DNA of 64,000 bases from an uncultured Bacteroides sp. (GTDB lineage: Bacteria; Bacteroidota; Bacteroidia; Bacteroidales; Bacteroidaceae): positions 124,001-188,000 of the forward strand of contig CABMPP010000007.1 of NCBI GenBank assembly GCA_902388495.1. The letters run 5' to 3'. Under the pieces are notes generated by a model that made no database searches, had not been told where the DNA came from, and worked only from the letters and a program-made list of their open reading frames with translations. The first letter of the stretch is position 1, and each line of letters starts with the position of its first letter. The translations under genes and the position numbers were made by a program. Positions 9,157 to 18,580 of the stretch are shown here, one piece after another.

Positions 9157-10239
9157 CTATTCTATATAGAGATAATCGTAATGTACTACTGCCTTCTTAC
9201 CGTGTTTGCCCATTGCTTCGCGTGCCTGGGCAGAGTCACAGTTTGCTTTACCCACTCCGATGGGATTGCCTTCGAAGTCGATAATCCGCACAATGTCGTC
9301 TTTCTCGAACTCTCCTTCGATAGCTGTGATGCCTACGGGCAGAATGCTGACGGCCTTGTCGGAAGCAAGTACTTGCGTGGCTTGTTCATTGATGTGCAGT
9401 TCGCCTTTGGCAAAGCCTTCGCTGTGGGCAATCCACTTCTTGACGCTCGATACCGGTTCCGGGGAAGGAATAAAGCGGGTGCAGAGAGTTTCGGCAGGAT
9501 GTTGCAGCAGGTCTACGAGGATATTGTCGCGCTTGCCGTTGGCTATGATTACGGTGATACCTTCGTCGGCTACCTTGCGGGCAATGTTGGTCTTGGTCAG
9601 CATGCCGCCACGCCCGAAGCTGGACTTGGATGTCTGGATGTAAGAAGAGAGGTCTTTGCCCTGTCCTATCTCGCGGATAACCTGGGAGGACGGGTCGGAG
9701 GGCGAACCGTTGTAGATGCCGTCGATGTTGCTGAGAATAATCAGCGCTTGCGCATCCATCATGGAGGCTATCAGGCCCGACAGTTCGTCATTATCCGTAA
9801 ACATCAGTTCGCTTACGGAAATGGTATCGTTCTCGTTGACGATGGGGATGACGCCGTTTTCCAGCATCACGGTCATGCAGTTCTTTTGGTTGAGGTAATG
9901 GCGGCGGGTGCCGAAGTTCTCCTTCATGGTGAGTACCTGCCCCACGGGGATGCCGTGTTCGCGGAACAGTTCGTAGTAGCGGTTGATGAGTTTGGCTTGT
10001 CCTACGGCAGAGAAAAGCTGCCGCTGATCAACGCTGTCCAGTTTCTTGACCGGATGCACCTCGCTACGCCCCGAAGCCACGGCTCCGGAGGAAACGAGGA
10101 TTATTTCTACGCCTGCTTTGTGCAGCTCGGCTATTTGGTCTACAAGTGCAGACATGCGTGTTACGTCGAGCGTTCCGTCGCGTCGTGTCAATACGTTGCT
10201 GCCTACTTTGACGGCAACTCTGCTAAAATCAATCTCCAT
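9157..10239 (-). CDS. proB: Glutamate 5-kinase
   Basis: Phosphorylates glutamate on the gamma-carboxyl, the first and usually proline-inhibited step of proline synthesis. The amino-acid kinase domain (about residues 1-260) shows VAVKVGSNVLT, ILVSSGAVASG, PIVNENDTISV and FGRGGMLTK; a C-terminal PUA domain follows (HINEQATQVLASDKAVSILPVG...). At 360 aa it is full length. Its start overlaps the end of the DUF2007-like gene by 11 nt, implying coupling. Confidence 0.96.
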   Translation of the reverse strand: MEIDFSRVAVKVGSNVLTRRDGTLDVTRMSALVDQIAELHKAGVEIILVSSGAVASGRSEVHPVKKLDSVDQRQLFSAVGQAKLINRYYELFREHGIPVGQVLTMKENFGTRRHYLNQKNCMTVMLENGVIPIVNENDTISVSELMFTDNDELSGLIASMMDAQALIILSNIDGIYNGSPSDPSSQVIREIGQGKDLSSYIQTSKSSFGRGGMLTKTNIARKVADEGITVIIANGKRDNILVDLLQHPAETLCTRFIPSPEPVSSVKKWIAHSEGFAKGELHINEQATQVLASDKAVSILPVGITAIEGEFEKDDIVRIIDFEGNPIGVGKANCDSAQAREAMGKHGKKAVVHYDYLYIE

Positions 10240-10468
10240 CTTTCTTCTTTTCGTATTCGCGCACTACCTCCATAGCGGCTTCATAATCTTTTTCGTTGAC
10301 TACAACAGATATATCGATCGCAGTAGCCGGCAATACCATGTTTACTACCATTTCATCTTGGGCCACGGCTTCGATGTTGTTGTTTGCAAGCAAACTCTTT
10401 ACAAGTTCTGCCTCCCACGGGCTTCCGCTGAATACTTCAATCAGCTTGGTTTTATCTTCTTCTTTCAT
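10229..10468 (-). CDS. Small DUF2007-type protein
   Basis: A 79-aa protein resembling the DUF2007 'putative signal transducing' fold: LIEVFSGSPWEAELVKSLLANNNIEAV followed by VVVNEKDYEAAMEVVREYEKKK. The family is small, cytoplasmic and uncharacterised; a role as a regulatory module is only a guess. It overlaps proB by 11 nt, so it is co-translated with the proline pathway. No signal peptide or membrane segment. Confidence 0.7.
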   Translation of the reverse strand: MKEEDKTKLIEVFSGSPWEAELVKSLLANNNIEAVAQDEMVVNMVLPATAIDISVVVNEKDYEAAMEVVREYEKKKDGD

Positions 10469-10543
10469 GACAGTATGAATTTAGAGGTTATTGTATGACA
10501 AATATAACAATTGTTTTCGTTTTAATGTTTAAATTCCTACGAA

Positions 10544-11383
10544 TTATAGTTCTATCCGTTCTACTCTGACCGCTTCATTCAAGAAAGTGGAAGCCGATTC
10601 TATGAATTTATCTTCTGCTTCGGTGGTTCGATAGACGCATCTTCCGCCTTTTGTACATTTCCTGTCCATCTCTGGATGGCGGTGGAGATAGTCTTTCAGA
10701 CTTCTTGCCACCAGCTCCCCTTGCGATACGATAGTAATCCCTTCGGGCATGTACTGCTGTATCTTGGGCAGTAGCAGCGGATAGTGTGTGCACCCCAGTA
10801 TTACGGTATCTATCAATGGGTCTTTGGCAAGCAATTCGTCGATATATTTGCGTATAAAGTAGTCTGTACCTTCTCCTTGTGCCTCGTTGTTCTCTACAAG
10901 CGGCACCCATAGCGGGCAAGCCTCGCTACTGACTTTGATGTCGGGAAAGAGCTTGTGTACTTCCAGCGGATAGGATTCCGATTTGATGGTTCCCGATGTG
11001 GCAAGTACACCGATATGGCGGCTATGGGTAATGCTACCAATACATTCCACCGTAGGGCGGATGACGCCTAATACACGGCGCTCGGGGTCGAGGTGGGGCA
11101 GGTCGTTCATCTGTATACTGCGCAGGGCTTTGGCAGAGGCAGTGTTGCATGCCAGTATCACGAGGTGGCATCCCATACCGAACAACTTGGTGACTGCTTG
11201 CAGAGTGAACTCGTAGACAATTTCAAAGGAACGTGTCCCGTAGGGCGTACGGGCATTGTCGCCCAGATAAATGTAGTCGTATTCGGGAAGTGCTTCCCGT
11301 ATCTTGCTCAAAATAGTCAGTCCGCCATATCCTGAGTCGAATACGCCGATAGGGCCAGAGGCGGAAGGTAATGTTTGTTTCAT
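10544..11383 (-). CDS. murI: Glutamate racemase
   Basis: Makes D-glutamate for peptidoglycan. The 279-aa protein has both catalytic cysteines in context: LVILACNTASAKALR and VILGCTHYPLLLPKI, with the substrate-binding GVFDSGYGGLTIL at the N-terminus. It follows the Skp-bamA run on the same strand but is insulated by a strong terminator and has its own promoter. Confidence 0.95.
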   Translation of the reverse strand: MKQTLPSASGPIGVFDSGYGGLTILSKIREALPEYDYIYLGDNARTPYGTRSFEIVYEFTLQAVTKLFGMGCHLVILACNTASAKALRSIQMNDLPHLDPERRVLGVIRPTVECIGSITHSRHIGVLATSGTIKSESYPLEVHKLFPDIKVSSEACPLWVPLVENNEAQGEGTDYFIRKYIDELLAKDPLIDTVILGCTHYPLLLPKIQQYMPEGITIVSQGELVARSLKDYLHRHPEMDRKCTKGGRCVYRTTEAEDKFIESASTFLNEAVRVERIEL

Positions 11384-11407
11384 ACTTTCTAAAAGCTATG
11401 TACGTTG

Positions 11408-11438
11408 CAAAGATAGTGTAAAAAGTAAGCGCGGACAA
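11408..11438 (-). promoter_or_regulatory. murI promoter overlapping the upstream terminator
   Basis: On the minus strand TTG (11436-11438), 20 bp, then TATCTTTG (11408-11415). The -33 element lies in the loop of the hairpin that ends the Skp operon. Confidence 0.6.
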
Positions 11439-11457
11439 ATTGCCCGCGCTTACTTTT
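11421..11457 (-). terminator. Terminator after the bamA-skp operon
   Basis: Ten-bp perfect stem (GTAAGCGCGG / CCGCGCTTAC) with a 9-nt loop, flanked by A4 and T4, so it could work on both strands; it follows the second Skp gene. Confidence 0.8.
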
Positions 11458-11482
11458 CAGAGATAATATCTTTTCCGGATTT

Positions 11483-11989
11483 TTATTTAATGCCTAATTG
11501 TGTCTTGACCTTAGCCGTTACATCCGTGCTTTGTGTACTTACATAAGGTATTGCCGTACGAGCCAGGTCGAAGATATAAACTACACCTTCTGCCTTACCT
11601 ACTGCCTGGATTGCTTCATCCAGTTTCTGATAGATGGGAGCCATAGCATCTTGCTGTGCTTTCTGCATAGACTGGTAAGCCTCTTGTTGGAATTGTTCCT
11701 GACGTTGAGCCATATCTTGCAATTCTTTCTGGCGTCTTTCTGCAATGTTCTTCGGCAGAGAGTCTGCTTGTGCTAAGAATTCCTGATACTTCTTTTGGAA
11801 TTCTTCGTTGGTACGTTGCATCTCTTCCTGATACTTCTTGGACATGGCATCCAGATCAGCTTGCGCCTTTGTGAATTCGGGCATTACAGAAATAACTTCC
11901 TGTGAGTTCATGTGAGCGAACTTCGCTTGTGCCATCGCTCCCAGCGGGAGGACAAACATAACTACGAGTAGTGCGATTTTTTTAAGCAT
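11483..11989 (-). CDS. OmpH/Skp-family periplasmic chaperone (distal copy)
   Basis: A 168-aa exported protein: signal peptide MLKKIALLVVMFVLPLGAMAQA, then a long charged coiled-coil arm rich in Gln, Glu and Lys (about residues 40-115), the usual Skp architecture. Skp trimers hold unfolded outer-membrane proteins in the periplasm. It is the second of two tandem paralogues placed after bamA, the normal genomic context. The two copies differ clearly in sequence and may have divided labour. Confidence 0.85.
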   Translation of the reverse strand: MLKKIALLVVMFVLPLGAMAQAKFAHMNSQEVISVMPEFTKAQADLDAMSKKYQEEMQRTNEEFQKKYQEFLAQADSLPKNIAERRQKELQDMAQRQEQFQQEAYQSMQKAQQDAMAPIYQKLDEAIQAVGKAEGVVYIFDLARTAIPYVSTQSTDVTAKVKTQLGIK

Positions 11990-12043
11990 AATGTTTATTA
12001 TTTATTTGAATGATTATTTATAGTGGGGTACAAATGTATGAAA

Positions 12044-12559
12044 TTAATTTGAAAATCCTAATTTAGCAAGCACTTCATTGCTGACATCAATGCTTGGTGA
12101 AGCAAAAATAATGCTTGATGCCGAGGCACGATCCACTACTACAGCATATCCGCTTTGGGTAGCTATCTCCTTTACCGCTTCATATATCTCATCCTGAATC
12201 GGACCTATCAGGTCTTCACGCATCTTATAAAGTTCGCCTTCCGGACCGAAGTATTTGCGGCGCAGGTCGGCTGCTGCTTTCTCCTTGGCTACAATCTCTT
12301 CTTCCTTTTTGCCTCTCTGTACATCAGAGAGGGAGGCTATCTGAGACTGGTAGTTTTTGTACATCGTCTTGGCTTCTTCGGCAATCTTTTCAACTTCGCT
12401 TTGCCATTGCTTGGACGATTGTTCCAGTTGCTGGTTTGCATGTTCGTAAGCCGGAATATTCTCTAAGATATATTCCATATCGATCAAGGCAAACTTCTGT
12501 GCATTCGCTGTAATGCCTGCGGCAAACAGCAGAAACATGAATAAAATAGTCTTTCTCAT
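12044..12559 (-). CDS. OmpH/Skp-family periplasmic chaperone (proximal copy)
   Basis: A 171-aa exported protein with signal MRKTILFMFLLFAAGITANAQ, the KFALIDMEYILENIPAYEHA motif common to Bacteroidetes Skp proteins and a central coiled coil (about residues 40-110). It begins 24 bp after bamA and is followed by its paralogue. It should escort outer-membrane barrels to the BAM machine encoded next door. Confidence 0.88.
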   Translation of the reverse strand: MRKTILFMFLLFAAGITANAQKFALIDMEYILENIPAYEHANQQLEQSSKQWQSEVEKIAEEAKTMYKNYQSQIASLSDVQRGKKEEEIVAKEKAAADLRRKYFGPEGELYKMREDLIGPIQDEIYEAVKEIATQSGYAVVVDRASASSIIFASPSIDVSNEVLAKLGFSN

Positions 12560-12583
12560 AACGTCTGGTTTTTGTGAAACAAA

Positions 12584-15223
12584 TTAGAATTCTTGTCCTA
12601 AGATAAAGTGGAACTGGCTGCCACCGTAGCTTGTAGAACCAAATACTTTGTCGAAACCGTAAGCCCAGTCAATACCCATCATACCAATCATCGGGAGGAA
12701 GATGCGGACACCGACACCGGCAGAGCGCTTCAACTCAAACGGATTGAACTTATTGACATCTTGCCAGGCATTACCTGCTTCTACGAACGTTAACGCATAA
12801 ATACTGGTACTTGTTTCCAGCATCAGCGGATATCTTAATTCCAGACCAAGGCGAGAATAAGCATAGCCTTCGTAACCGTACGGGGTCAATGAGCTGTTCT
12901 CATAACCACGAAGGGCAATACTTTCTGTTGCATAGCTGGAATAACCGGTCATACCGTCACCACCCACATCGAATGTTTCGAATGGAGACTTTTTGTATTT
13001 ATTGTAATGACCCAGCAAACCGAATTCTACACGTCCCATCAATACCGGCGTACGTTTTACCGTCATCGGGTCCATCAAAGGGATATAGACTTTGGATTTG
13101 AACTTCCACTTGTGGTATTCAATCCATTTGTGCATCTTGTTCATGTCGTCCTGGTTGCTGGTGCTGTACTTGCTGTAGTCTTTGCCGTCAATAAGAGAGT
13201 AGGGCGGCGTAAGTTGTGCAGACAGTGAGAACTCGGAACCTTGGCGCGGATAAATCGGGTTATCGATAGAACTGCGGGACAAAGTCAGATTGATACTCAG
13301 GTTGTTGCACTTACCATTGGTAACAGGGAAGTATTGCCAGTCGCTCAGTACATAGCGTTGGTAGGACAATTCTGCGGTGAACTGGAAGTAGTCATCCGGC
13401 CACTTCAAGCGCTTACCGAACATTACGGCAAGACCGTACATCTGAATAGACTTGTCAGGATCGTAATAGTTCTCGTAGTTGTTGTAGTTACCATAATTGT
13501 ACATACCATAACCATACATACCGCTGTAATAGCTGTTGTAATAGTTGTTCATGTATGCCGAGTTGTAATAGCGGCTACTGATATCAGTCTGTCTGGAGTA
13601 GAATGCCGATACGGAGAATGCGTTCGGGCGCTTACCACCGAACCATGGGTCGTAGAAGGATATACTGTAAGACTGATAATATTTGGCATTGGTCTGACCG
13701 CTGACTGTCAATGTCTGACCGTCACCTTGCGGCAGGATACCGCGATAGTTGTCACCCGGATGCAGCAAGTTGGCAAGGGAGAAGTTGGTAAACTTCAAAC
13801 TCAACTTACCGATGATACCCGTTTGACCCCAACCGGCCGAGAATTCTACCTGGTCATTTGCTTTGGAAACGAGGTCGTAACCGATATCTACCGTACCGTC
13901 TTCCGGTCTTGGCTGGATGTCTGGTTTGATTTGTTCCGGGTCGAAGTGTCCCATCTGCTGGATTTCACGCATGGAACGCATCAAGTCTTCACGGCTGAAC
14001 AGTGCACCCGGACGGGTACGGAGTTCACGGCGTACTACGTTTTCGTACAGGCGGTCGTTACCGTTGATGCTTACCTTATTGATAGTAGCTTGGCGGCCTT
14101 CGTAGATACGCATTTCCAAGTCTATGGAGTCGCCTACGATATTTACTTCCACCGGTTCGAGGCTGTAGAACAGATAACCGTTGTTATAGTAAAGGTTACC
14201 GATAGCGTCATCATCCGTCATTGTGCGTTCTTCCAGTAATTTCTGATTGTAAACGTCACCCTTCTTCATGCGAAGCAGGAAGTTCAACTGTTCGGAAGGA
14301 TAGAGTGTGTTGCCCACCCACGTCACATTACGGAGGTAGTATTTCTGACCTTCTTCAATCTCCATGAAGATGTCTACCGTGCGGTCATCGTAAGGCTTGA
14401 TGCTGTCTTTTACGATCATGGCGTCACGATATCCCAGCTCGTTATATTTGTCGATAATCAGTTGCTTGTCAGCTTCGTAGTTCTCCTCAATGAACTTTTT
14501 GGTACGGAAGAAGTTGACCAGCTTGTTCTTCTCGTTTGTCTTCTTCATCACTCGTTTCAGTTTCTTGGTCTTAAGAGCCTCGTTACCTACGATGGTGATT
14601 TCGTGCACTTTCACTTTCTCCTTCTTGTCGATGTCGATGTTGACGATTACTTCGTTCTTCTTATCGGGATCGTCCTTCTGAGTAATGATGACGTCTGCGT
14701 TCTTGAAACCTTTGTCGTCAAAGTAGCGCTTAATCAAGGTTTTGGCACGGTCTACAATATTAGGTGTAATCTGACCGCCCTTTATCATGCCGATTCTGCT
14801 TTCCAGGTCACTGCGCTCCGACTTCTTCACGCCACTATAGCGTATTTCGGAAACACGGGGACGCATTGTCAAGTGGATGGTCAGCCAGATTTGGTCGCCC
14901 TCAATTTTATCAGCTGTAATCTCTACGTCGGAGAACAGTCCATGGCGCCAATAGCGCTTACAAGCCTGTGTAATCTCATCACCCGGTACAGTGATTATTT
15001 GCTTCTTGGATAATCCGGACAATCCGATAATTACATAGTCCTCATAGTTCTGGGCTCCTTCGACTTTGATGTCTGCTATTTCATACTTCTTAGGTGTTCC
15101 CGAATAGAGGATAACCGGCTTTTCGGCTTCATCGGTGTTGTCTACGTCCTGCGCTGCGGTTGTCAGTACGCAGCCGAAAAGGCAGATAAACGTTACGAAT
15201 ATGGAGAAAATACGATAGTGCAT
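12584..15223 (-). CDS. bamA: Outer-membrane protein assembly factor BamA
   Basis: Core of the barrel-assembly machine. The 879-aa protein has a signal peptide, five POTRA-like repeats (about residues 50-440; EIRYSGVKKSERSDLESRI, ITIVGNEALKTKKLKRVMK, NVTWVGNTLYPSEQL, KVSINGNDRLYENVVRREL) and an Omp85 barrel ending in FHFILGQEF (C-terminal Phe). A low-complexity Tyr/Asn/Gly-rich insertion (about residues 555-590, many NYYNSYYSGMYGYG-type runs) lies in an extracellular loop and looks lineage-specific. The operon order uppS-bamA-skp-skp is typical. Confidence 0.95.
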   Translation of the reverse strand: MHYRIFSIFVTFICLFGCVLTTAAQDVDNTDEAEKPVILYSGTPKKYEIADIKVEGAQNYEDYVIIGLSGLSKKQIITVPGDEITQACKRYWRHGLFSDVEITADKIEGDQIWLTIHLTMRPRVSEIRYSGVKKSERSDLESRIGMIKGGQITPNIVDRAKTLIKRYFDDKGFKNADVIITQKDDPDKKNEVIVNIDIDKKEKVKVHEITIVGNEALKTKKLKRVMKKTNEKNKLVNFFRTKKFIEENYEADKQLIIDKYNELGYRDAMIVKDSIKPYDDRTVDIFMEIEEGQKYYLRNVTWVGNTLYPSEQLNFLLRMKKGDVYNQKLLEERTMTDDDAIGNLYYNNGYLFYSLEPVEVNIVGDSIDLEMRIYEGRQATINKVSINGNDRLYENVVRRELRTRPGALFSREDLMRSMREIQQMGHFDPEQIKPDIQPRPEDGTVDIGYDLVSKANDQVEFSAGWGQTGIIGKLSLKFTNFSLANLLHPGDNYRGILPQGDGQTLTVSGQTNAKYYQSYSISFYDPWFGGKRPNAFSVSAFYSRQTDISSRYYNSAYMNNYYNSYYSGMYGYGMYNYGNYNNYENYYDPDKSIQMYGLAVMFGKRLKWPDDYFQFTAELSYQRYVLSDWQYFPVTNGKCNNLSINLTLSRSSIDNPIYPRQGSEFSLSAQLTPPYSLIDGKDYSKYSTSNQDDMNKMHKWIEYHKWKFKSKVYIPLMDPMTVKRTPVLMGRVEFGLLGHYNKYKKSPFETFDVGGDGMTGYSSYATESIALRGYENSSLTPYGYEGYAYSRLGLELRYPLMLETSTSIYALTFVEAGNAWQDVNKFNPFELKRSAGVGVRIFLPMIGMMGIDWAYGFDKVFGSTSYGGSQFHFILGQEF

Positions 15224-15250
15224 TTATGTTATGATTAAATATGTTTTGGT

Positions 15251-15985
15251 TTAACTGATTTGTTCACTGGTTTTGCCGAACCTGCGTTCGCGCTTCTGAT
15301 AGTCACAAATGGCTTTGCGAAGCTCTTCTTCGCGAAAGTCAGGCCAATAAGTGTCACAGAAATAAAGTTCCGAGTAGGCGCATTGCCAAAGCAAATAGTT
15401 ACTCAGGCGTATTTCTCCTCCGGTGCGTATAAGCAAGTCGGGGTTGGGCATGAAATGGGTTGTCAGGTGCTGTTCAATCAGTTCGTCGCTGATTTCTCCG
15501 GGCTCTAACTCTCCCTTTTGCACCAAGGTGGCTATTTGCCGGGTAGCTTCTGTTATTTCCCAACGGGAAGAATAGCTGAGAGCCAGAACCAGACACATGC
15601 CTGTGTTGTGAAGAGTGTGTGCCACGCAGGTACTTAGTCTCTGCTGTACGTTGACCGGTAACTTTTCAATGTCTCCAATCACCTGGAAGCTGATATTATT
15701 CTTCATAAACGTCTCTTCCTCGATGGAGTCGAGAAGGAGTCCCATCAAAGCTGCCACTTCGTCCGACGGACGGTTCCAGTTTTCGGTAGAGAACGTATAT
15801 AAAGTAAGGTATTTGATTCCCAGTCTGGCGGCCTCCTCCGCGATGACGTGCACAGTCTCTGCACCGGCCTGATGTCCGTAGCTGCGCTCATGTCCGCGCT
15901 GCTTGGCCCATCTTCCGTTACCATCCATGATAATCGCCACGTGTTGGGGTATCCGGCTTGAATCGATTTCTTCTTTATATAACAT
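15251..15985 (-). CDS. uppS: Isoprenyl transferase (undecaprenyl diphosphate synthase)
   Basis: Cis-prenyltransferase making undecaprenyl diphosphate, the lipid carrier for peptidoglycan and surface glycans. The 244-aa protein shows [21 protein letters not shown] (catalytic Asp in MDGNGRW), [13 protein letters not shown] and [20 protein letters not shown]. It sits between the DUF6242-like lipoprotein gene and bamA with short gaps (9 and 27 bp), so all are probably co-transcribed. Confidence 0.95.
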   Translation of the reverse strand: MLYKEEIDSSRIPQHVAIIMDGNGRWAKQRGHERSYGHQAGAETVHVIAEEAARLGIKYLTLYTFSTENWNRPSDEVAALMGLLLDSIEEETFMKNNISFQVIGDIEKLPVNVQQRLSTCVAHTLHNTGMCLVLALSYSSRWEITEATRQIATLVQKGELEPGEISDELIEQHLTTHFMPNPDLLIRTGGEIRLSNYLLWQCAYSELYFCDTYWPDFREEELRKAICDYQKRERRFGKTSEQIS

Positions 15986-15994
15986 CTTTGAATT

Positions 15995-17344
15995 TTATTG
16001 TATTTCGAAGCCCAATTTGTTAAGACGCCCGCGCCATACTTCGTTCTTGGTACCGTTTCCGCCAAATATCACCCAGATAAAATCTCTTTTATCTTCCGGG
16101 TTTACTGTCGGGTCCACTACCACTGAATAAGAGCCTTTATCTTTGAATTCCTGAGGTAACAGGAAGTTCTTTTCTGTCTTGAACCATGCAAGGCTTGCAA
16201 CGGAGCTATAAATAGCGTCCAGTTTACCGCCGAAGCAGTAGTACATCTCACCATAATACATGATGAAAGGATTGGTCATTCCCGGACAGTATGTGTCGTA
16301 AGCAGTGTTTTCCAGACTTGCCCAGCCCTTGCCGTCTAATGAGAACCAGGGAATTGTCATCTTTTCATCTGCCTGTGGCATGCCGGTTAAAACTACTTTT
16401 TCTATACCGTTACCGGTGGTGGCCACAGTAGAAGATATGTTCTCAGTAGGGAAACCATTGGGAACTTCATCGAGTATGATGTTGTCTTCCTTTTGAGCCG
16501 GTTCCCAGTTCTTTCCGTCGCAGATGTTGAAATATTGCTTTCCACCTATCTCAACGATACCCGAAAGTCGGTCGGAGAAGCCGGATATAAGGGTAATGAC
16601 ATTGTCTCCTAAAGTCGTAACATCTGTCCAGTTTGTACCATTGGTAGAAGTGAATACCTTCTTACTCTCTGTTACCATGTAAAGGGCATCTTTATAGCTG
16701 ACGGCAGATGTCAGTTTTGCATCGGACGGCAGATTGACGACAGATGCCTGGCTCCAACCGTATTCACCTGGTTTTGCAGATGTCTTATAAACAGTAGTAT
16801 TAGAGGTATAGACTAATAACTCATTTCCCAAGATCACAACCTTCTGCTCACCCGGATTTACCGTATTGGAGAACACGCTGCCTATTTTCTGCATATCTGT
16901 CCAGACCAGAGAGTCAGGATCTTGCAGGTGCACATTGACCTTCAGCTTATATTCACGGGTGGTGAGACCATCGGCTGCATGTACTTTGAACTGCATACCG
17001 GCATCATTGTTCATGGCAGGTGTTAAGTCCACCGAATCAGCAGTGCTGAATAAAGTATCGTTGGGTGAACCGGAAGTTATCCAGCCCGTAACACTCATGG
17101 TTTTAATCAGGATGCGGTCAATGATGGTATCTGATCCAACGGGTAACGAGTCCCTGTTGTAGATAAGTCTGTTGAGTTGGTCTATTGTAAAGGTGTAATT
17201 TACGCCGTGCACTGTGTCTAAGACAAAGGCTTTTAGCGTAGCATCGGAGCTGTATTCGTAATCGTCGTCTGAGTTAAGGCATGAACTCACAGCAAATGAC
17301 ACAATAAGAAAACTCACTATTACTGATAGAAACTTTATTCTCAT
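15995..17344 (-). CDS. DUF6242-like lipoprotein
   Basis: A 449-aa protein with a lipoprotein signal (FAVSSCLNSDDDYEY; Cys near residue 22, followed by an acidic stretch compatible with surface export in Bacteroidetes). An N-terminal Ig-like part carries YTFTIDQLNRLIYNRDSLPVG, typical of Bacteroidales DUF6242 proteins, and the C-terminal two thirds read like beta-propeller repeats (SVFSNTVNPGEQKVVILGNEL, KDALYMVTESKKVFTSTNGTNW). Function unknown. It heads the uppS-bamA-skp-skp run 9 bp before uppS; a TATTTTTG -7-like element lies just upstream. Confidence 0.65.
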   Translation of the reverse strand: MRIKFLSVIVSFLIVSFAVSSCLNSDDDYEYSSDATLKAFVLDTVHGVNYTFTIDQLNRLIYNRDSLPVGSDTIIDRILIKTMSVTGWITSGSPNDTLFSTADSVDLTPAMNNDAGMQFKVHAADGLTTREYKLKVNVHLQDPDSLVWTDMQKIGSVFSNTVNPGEQKVVILGNELLVYTSNTTVYKTSAKPGEYGWSQASVVNLPSDAKLTSAVSYKDALYMVTESKKVFTSTNGTNWTDVTTLGDNVITLISGFSDRLSGIVEIGGKQYFNICDGKNWEPAQKEDNIILDEVPNGFPTENISSTVATTGNGIEKVVLTGMPQADEKMTIPWFSLDGKGWASLENTAYDTYCPGMTNPFIMYYGEMYYCFGGKLDAIYSSVASLAWFKTEKNFLLPQEFKDKGSYSVVVDPTVNPEDKRDFIWVIFGGNGTKNEVWRGRLNKLGFEIQ

Positions 17345-17454
17345 TTGAAAGTTAGTGTTTATTTACAAGTTGCAAAAATAGGAACATTTTTTTCTATAAA
17401 CAGCTTTACAGGGAAGTTTTATATAAAATTATAGATAATAGTACTGTTTTTCTC

Positions 17455-17479
17455 GATAAAAAAGCCCCAAAATGAGGCT
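17455..17479 (-). terminator. Terminator of ribD
   Basis: On the minus strand AGCCTC and GGGGCT pair (one G-U) around ATTTT, followed by T6. It overlaps the last bases of ribD. Confidence 0.7.
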
Positions 17480-18524
17480 ATTGCCTATTTCTTGCTGCTG
17501 TATAATGACGAAAACTCCTGCCGAAAGATTGTTCGATGACATAGGGAATTTTATCGCTGATTTCAGGTGCTTTAACACCGGAATGGAGCAGAATCGGAGC
17601 TTCTTCTACAAATATCTCGTCCCATAGCCCGGCGTCGATGAACGACTGTAGCAGGAAACGGCCTCCTTCCACCAGGAGCGATTGCAATCCGCGGGCGTAT
17701 AACGTCTCCATGATTTGAGGGAGGATGTCTTGGTGGTAGTCTGTCGGAACGTATTCAATATTGTGCACTGCTTCGTGTGGGTGTTCCGTGAAAACAAGAG
17801 TCGGCGTACTGCCGTCAAAAAGATGCAGGCTGGGAGAAAGAATACGCTGCCGGTCCAGAACAATGCGTACCGGCGAAGGTCCTTGCCAATGACGGACGGT
17901 GAGACTGGGATTATCCAGTTCGGCGGTGCGGGTACCTACCATAATGGCACTATGCTCAGCCCGTTTCTTGTGTACCAGCATGGAAGTCAGCGGATTGGAC
18001 AGAATGACCGGAGTGCCGTTTTTCCGCAATACGTCTATGTATTTATCTGCAGATTCTGCCCATTTTAAGGTAATGTAAGGTCGTCTCAAGGTGTGGAACG
18101 TAATAAATCTGCGGATCAGATGCTGGCATTCTGCTTCCATGACCCCTGTGATGACTTCGCGGCCGGCATCTTTTAACTTCTGTATGCCCCTTCCGGCTAC
18201 TTTGGCAAAAGGGTCCTGACATCCGATGACAATACGCGGTATCTGCTTTTCGATGATCAAGTCTGCGCAAGGAGGCGTTTTGCCATAATGTGAACACGGT
18301 TCCAGGCTTACGTAAATAGTAGAACGTTTCAATAGCGACGGATCTTTTACAGAACGGATGGCGTTGACTTCAGCATGCGCCTCTCCGCAACGCACGTGAT
18401 ACCCTTCTCCTATGATCTTTCCGTCACATACTATTACCGCTCCCACCATGGGATTGGGAGCGGCGTTGCACAATCCGTTTTGTGCCAATTGGATACATCG
18501 TTGCATGTATTTTTCTTCTTCCAT
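17478..18524 (-). CDS. ribD: Bifunctional diaminohydroxyphosphoribosylaminopyrimidine deaminase / uracil reductase
   Basis: Second and third steps of riboflavin synthesis. The N-terminal deaminase domain (about residues 1-145) has the zinc ligands in GEAHAEVNAI and YVSLEPCSHYGKTPPC; the C-terminal reductase domain follows (RPYITLKWAESADKYI, ILSNPLTSMLVHKKRAEHSAIMVG, SLLVEGGRFLLQSF). At 348 aa both domains are complete. Divergent from prmC; no FMN riboswitch-like leader is evident in the 56-bp gap, so this copy does not appear to be riboswitch-controlled. Confidence 0.94.
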   Translation of the reverse strand: MEEEKYMQRCIQLAQNGLCNAAPNPMVGAVIVCDGKIIGEGYHVRCGEAHAEVNAIRSVKDPSLLKRSTIYVSLEPCSHYGKTPPCADLIIEKQIPRIVIGCQDPFAKVAGRGIQKLKDAGREVITGVMEAECQHLIRRFITFHTLRRPYITLKWAESADKYIDVLRKNGTPVILSNPLTSMLVHKKRAEHSAIMVGTRTAELDNPSLTVRHWQGPSPVRIVLDRQRILSPSLHLFDGSTPTLVFTEHPHEAVHNIEYVPTDYHQDILPQIMETLYARGLQSLLVEGGRFLLQSFIDAGLWDEIFVEEAPILLHSGVKAPEISDKIPYVIEQSFGRSFRHYTAARNRQ

Positions 18525-18580
18525 GCTCTTTCTTTGTTAGATTATTCTTACTTTTGCAGCCCGAAAGCTACCAGTAAACA

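Noticed and set aside
9181..10275. 364-aa plus-strand ORF opposite proB
   Set aside because: Shadow of proB on the opposite strand; proB has full family motifs and this frame has none.
13241..14239. 332-aa plus-strand ORF opposite bamA
   Set aside because: Antisense shadow rich in Val/Ile from the barrel coding strand; no start context or family.
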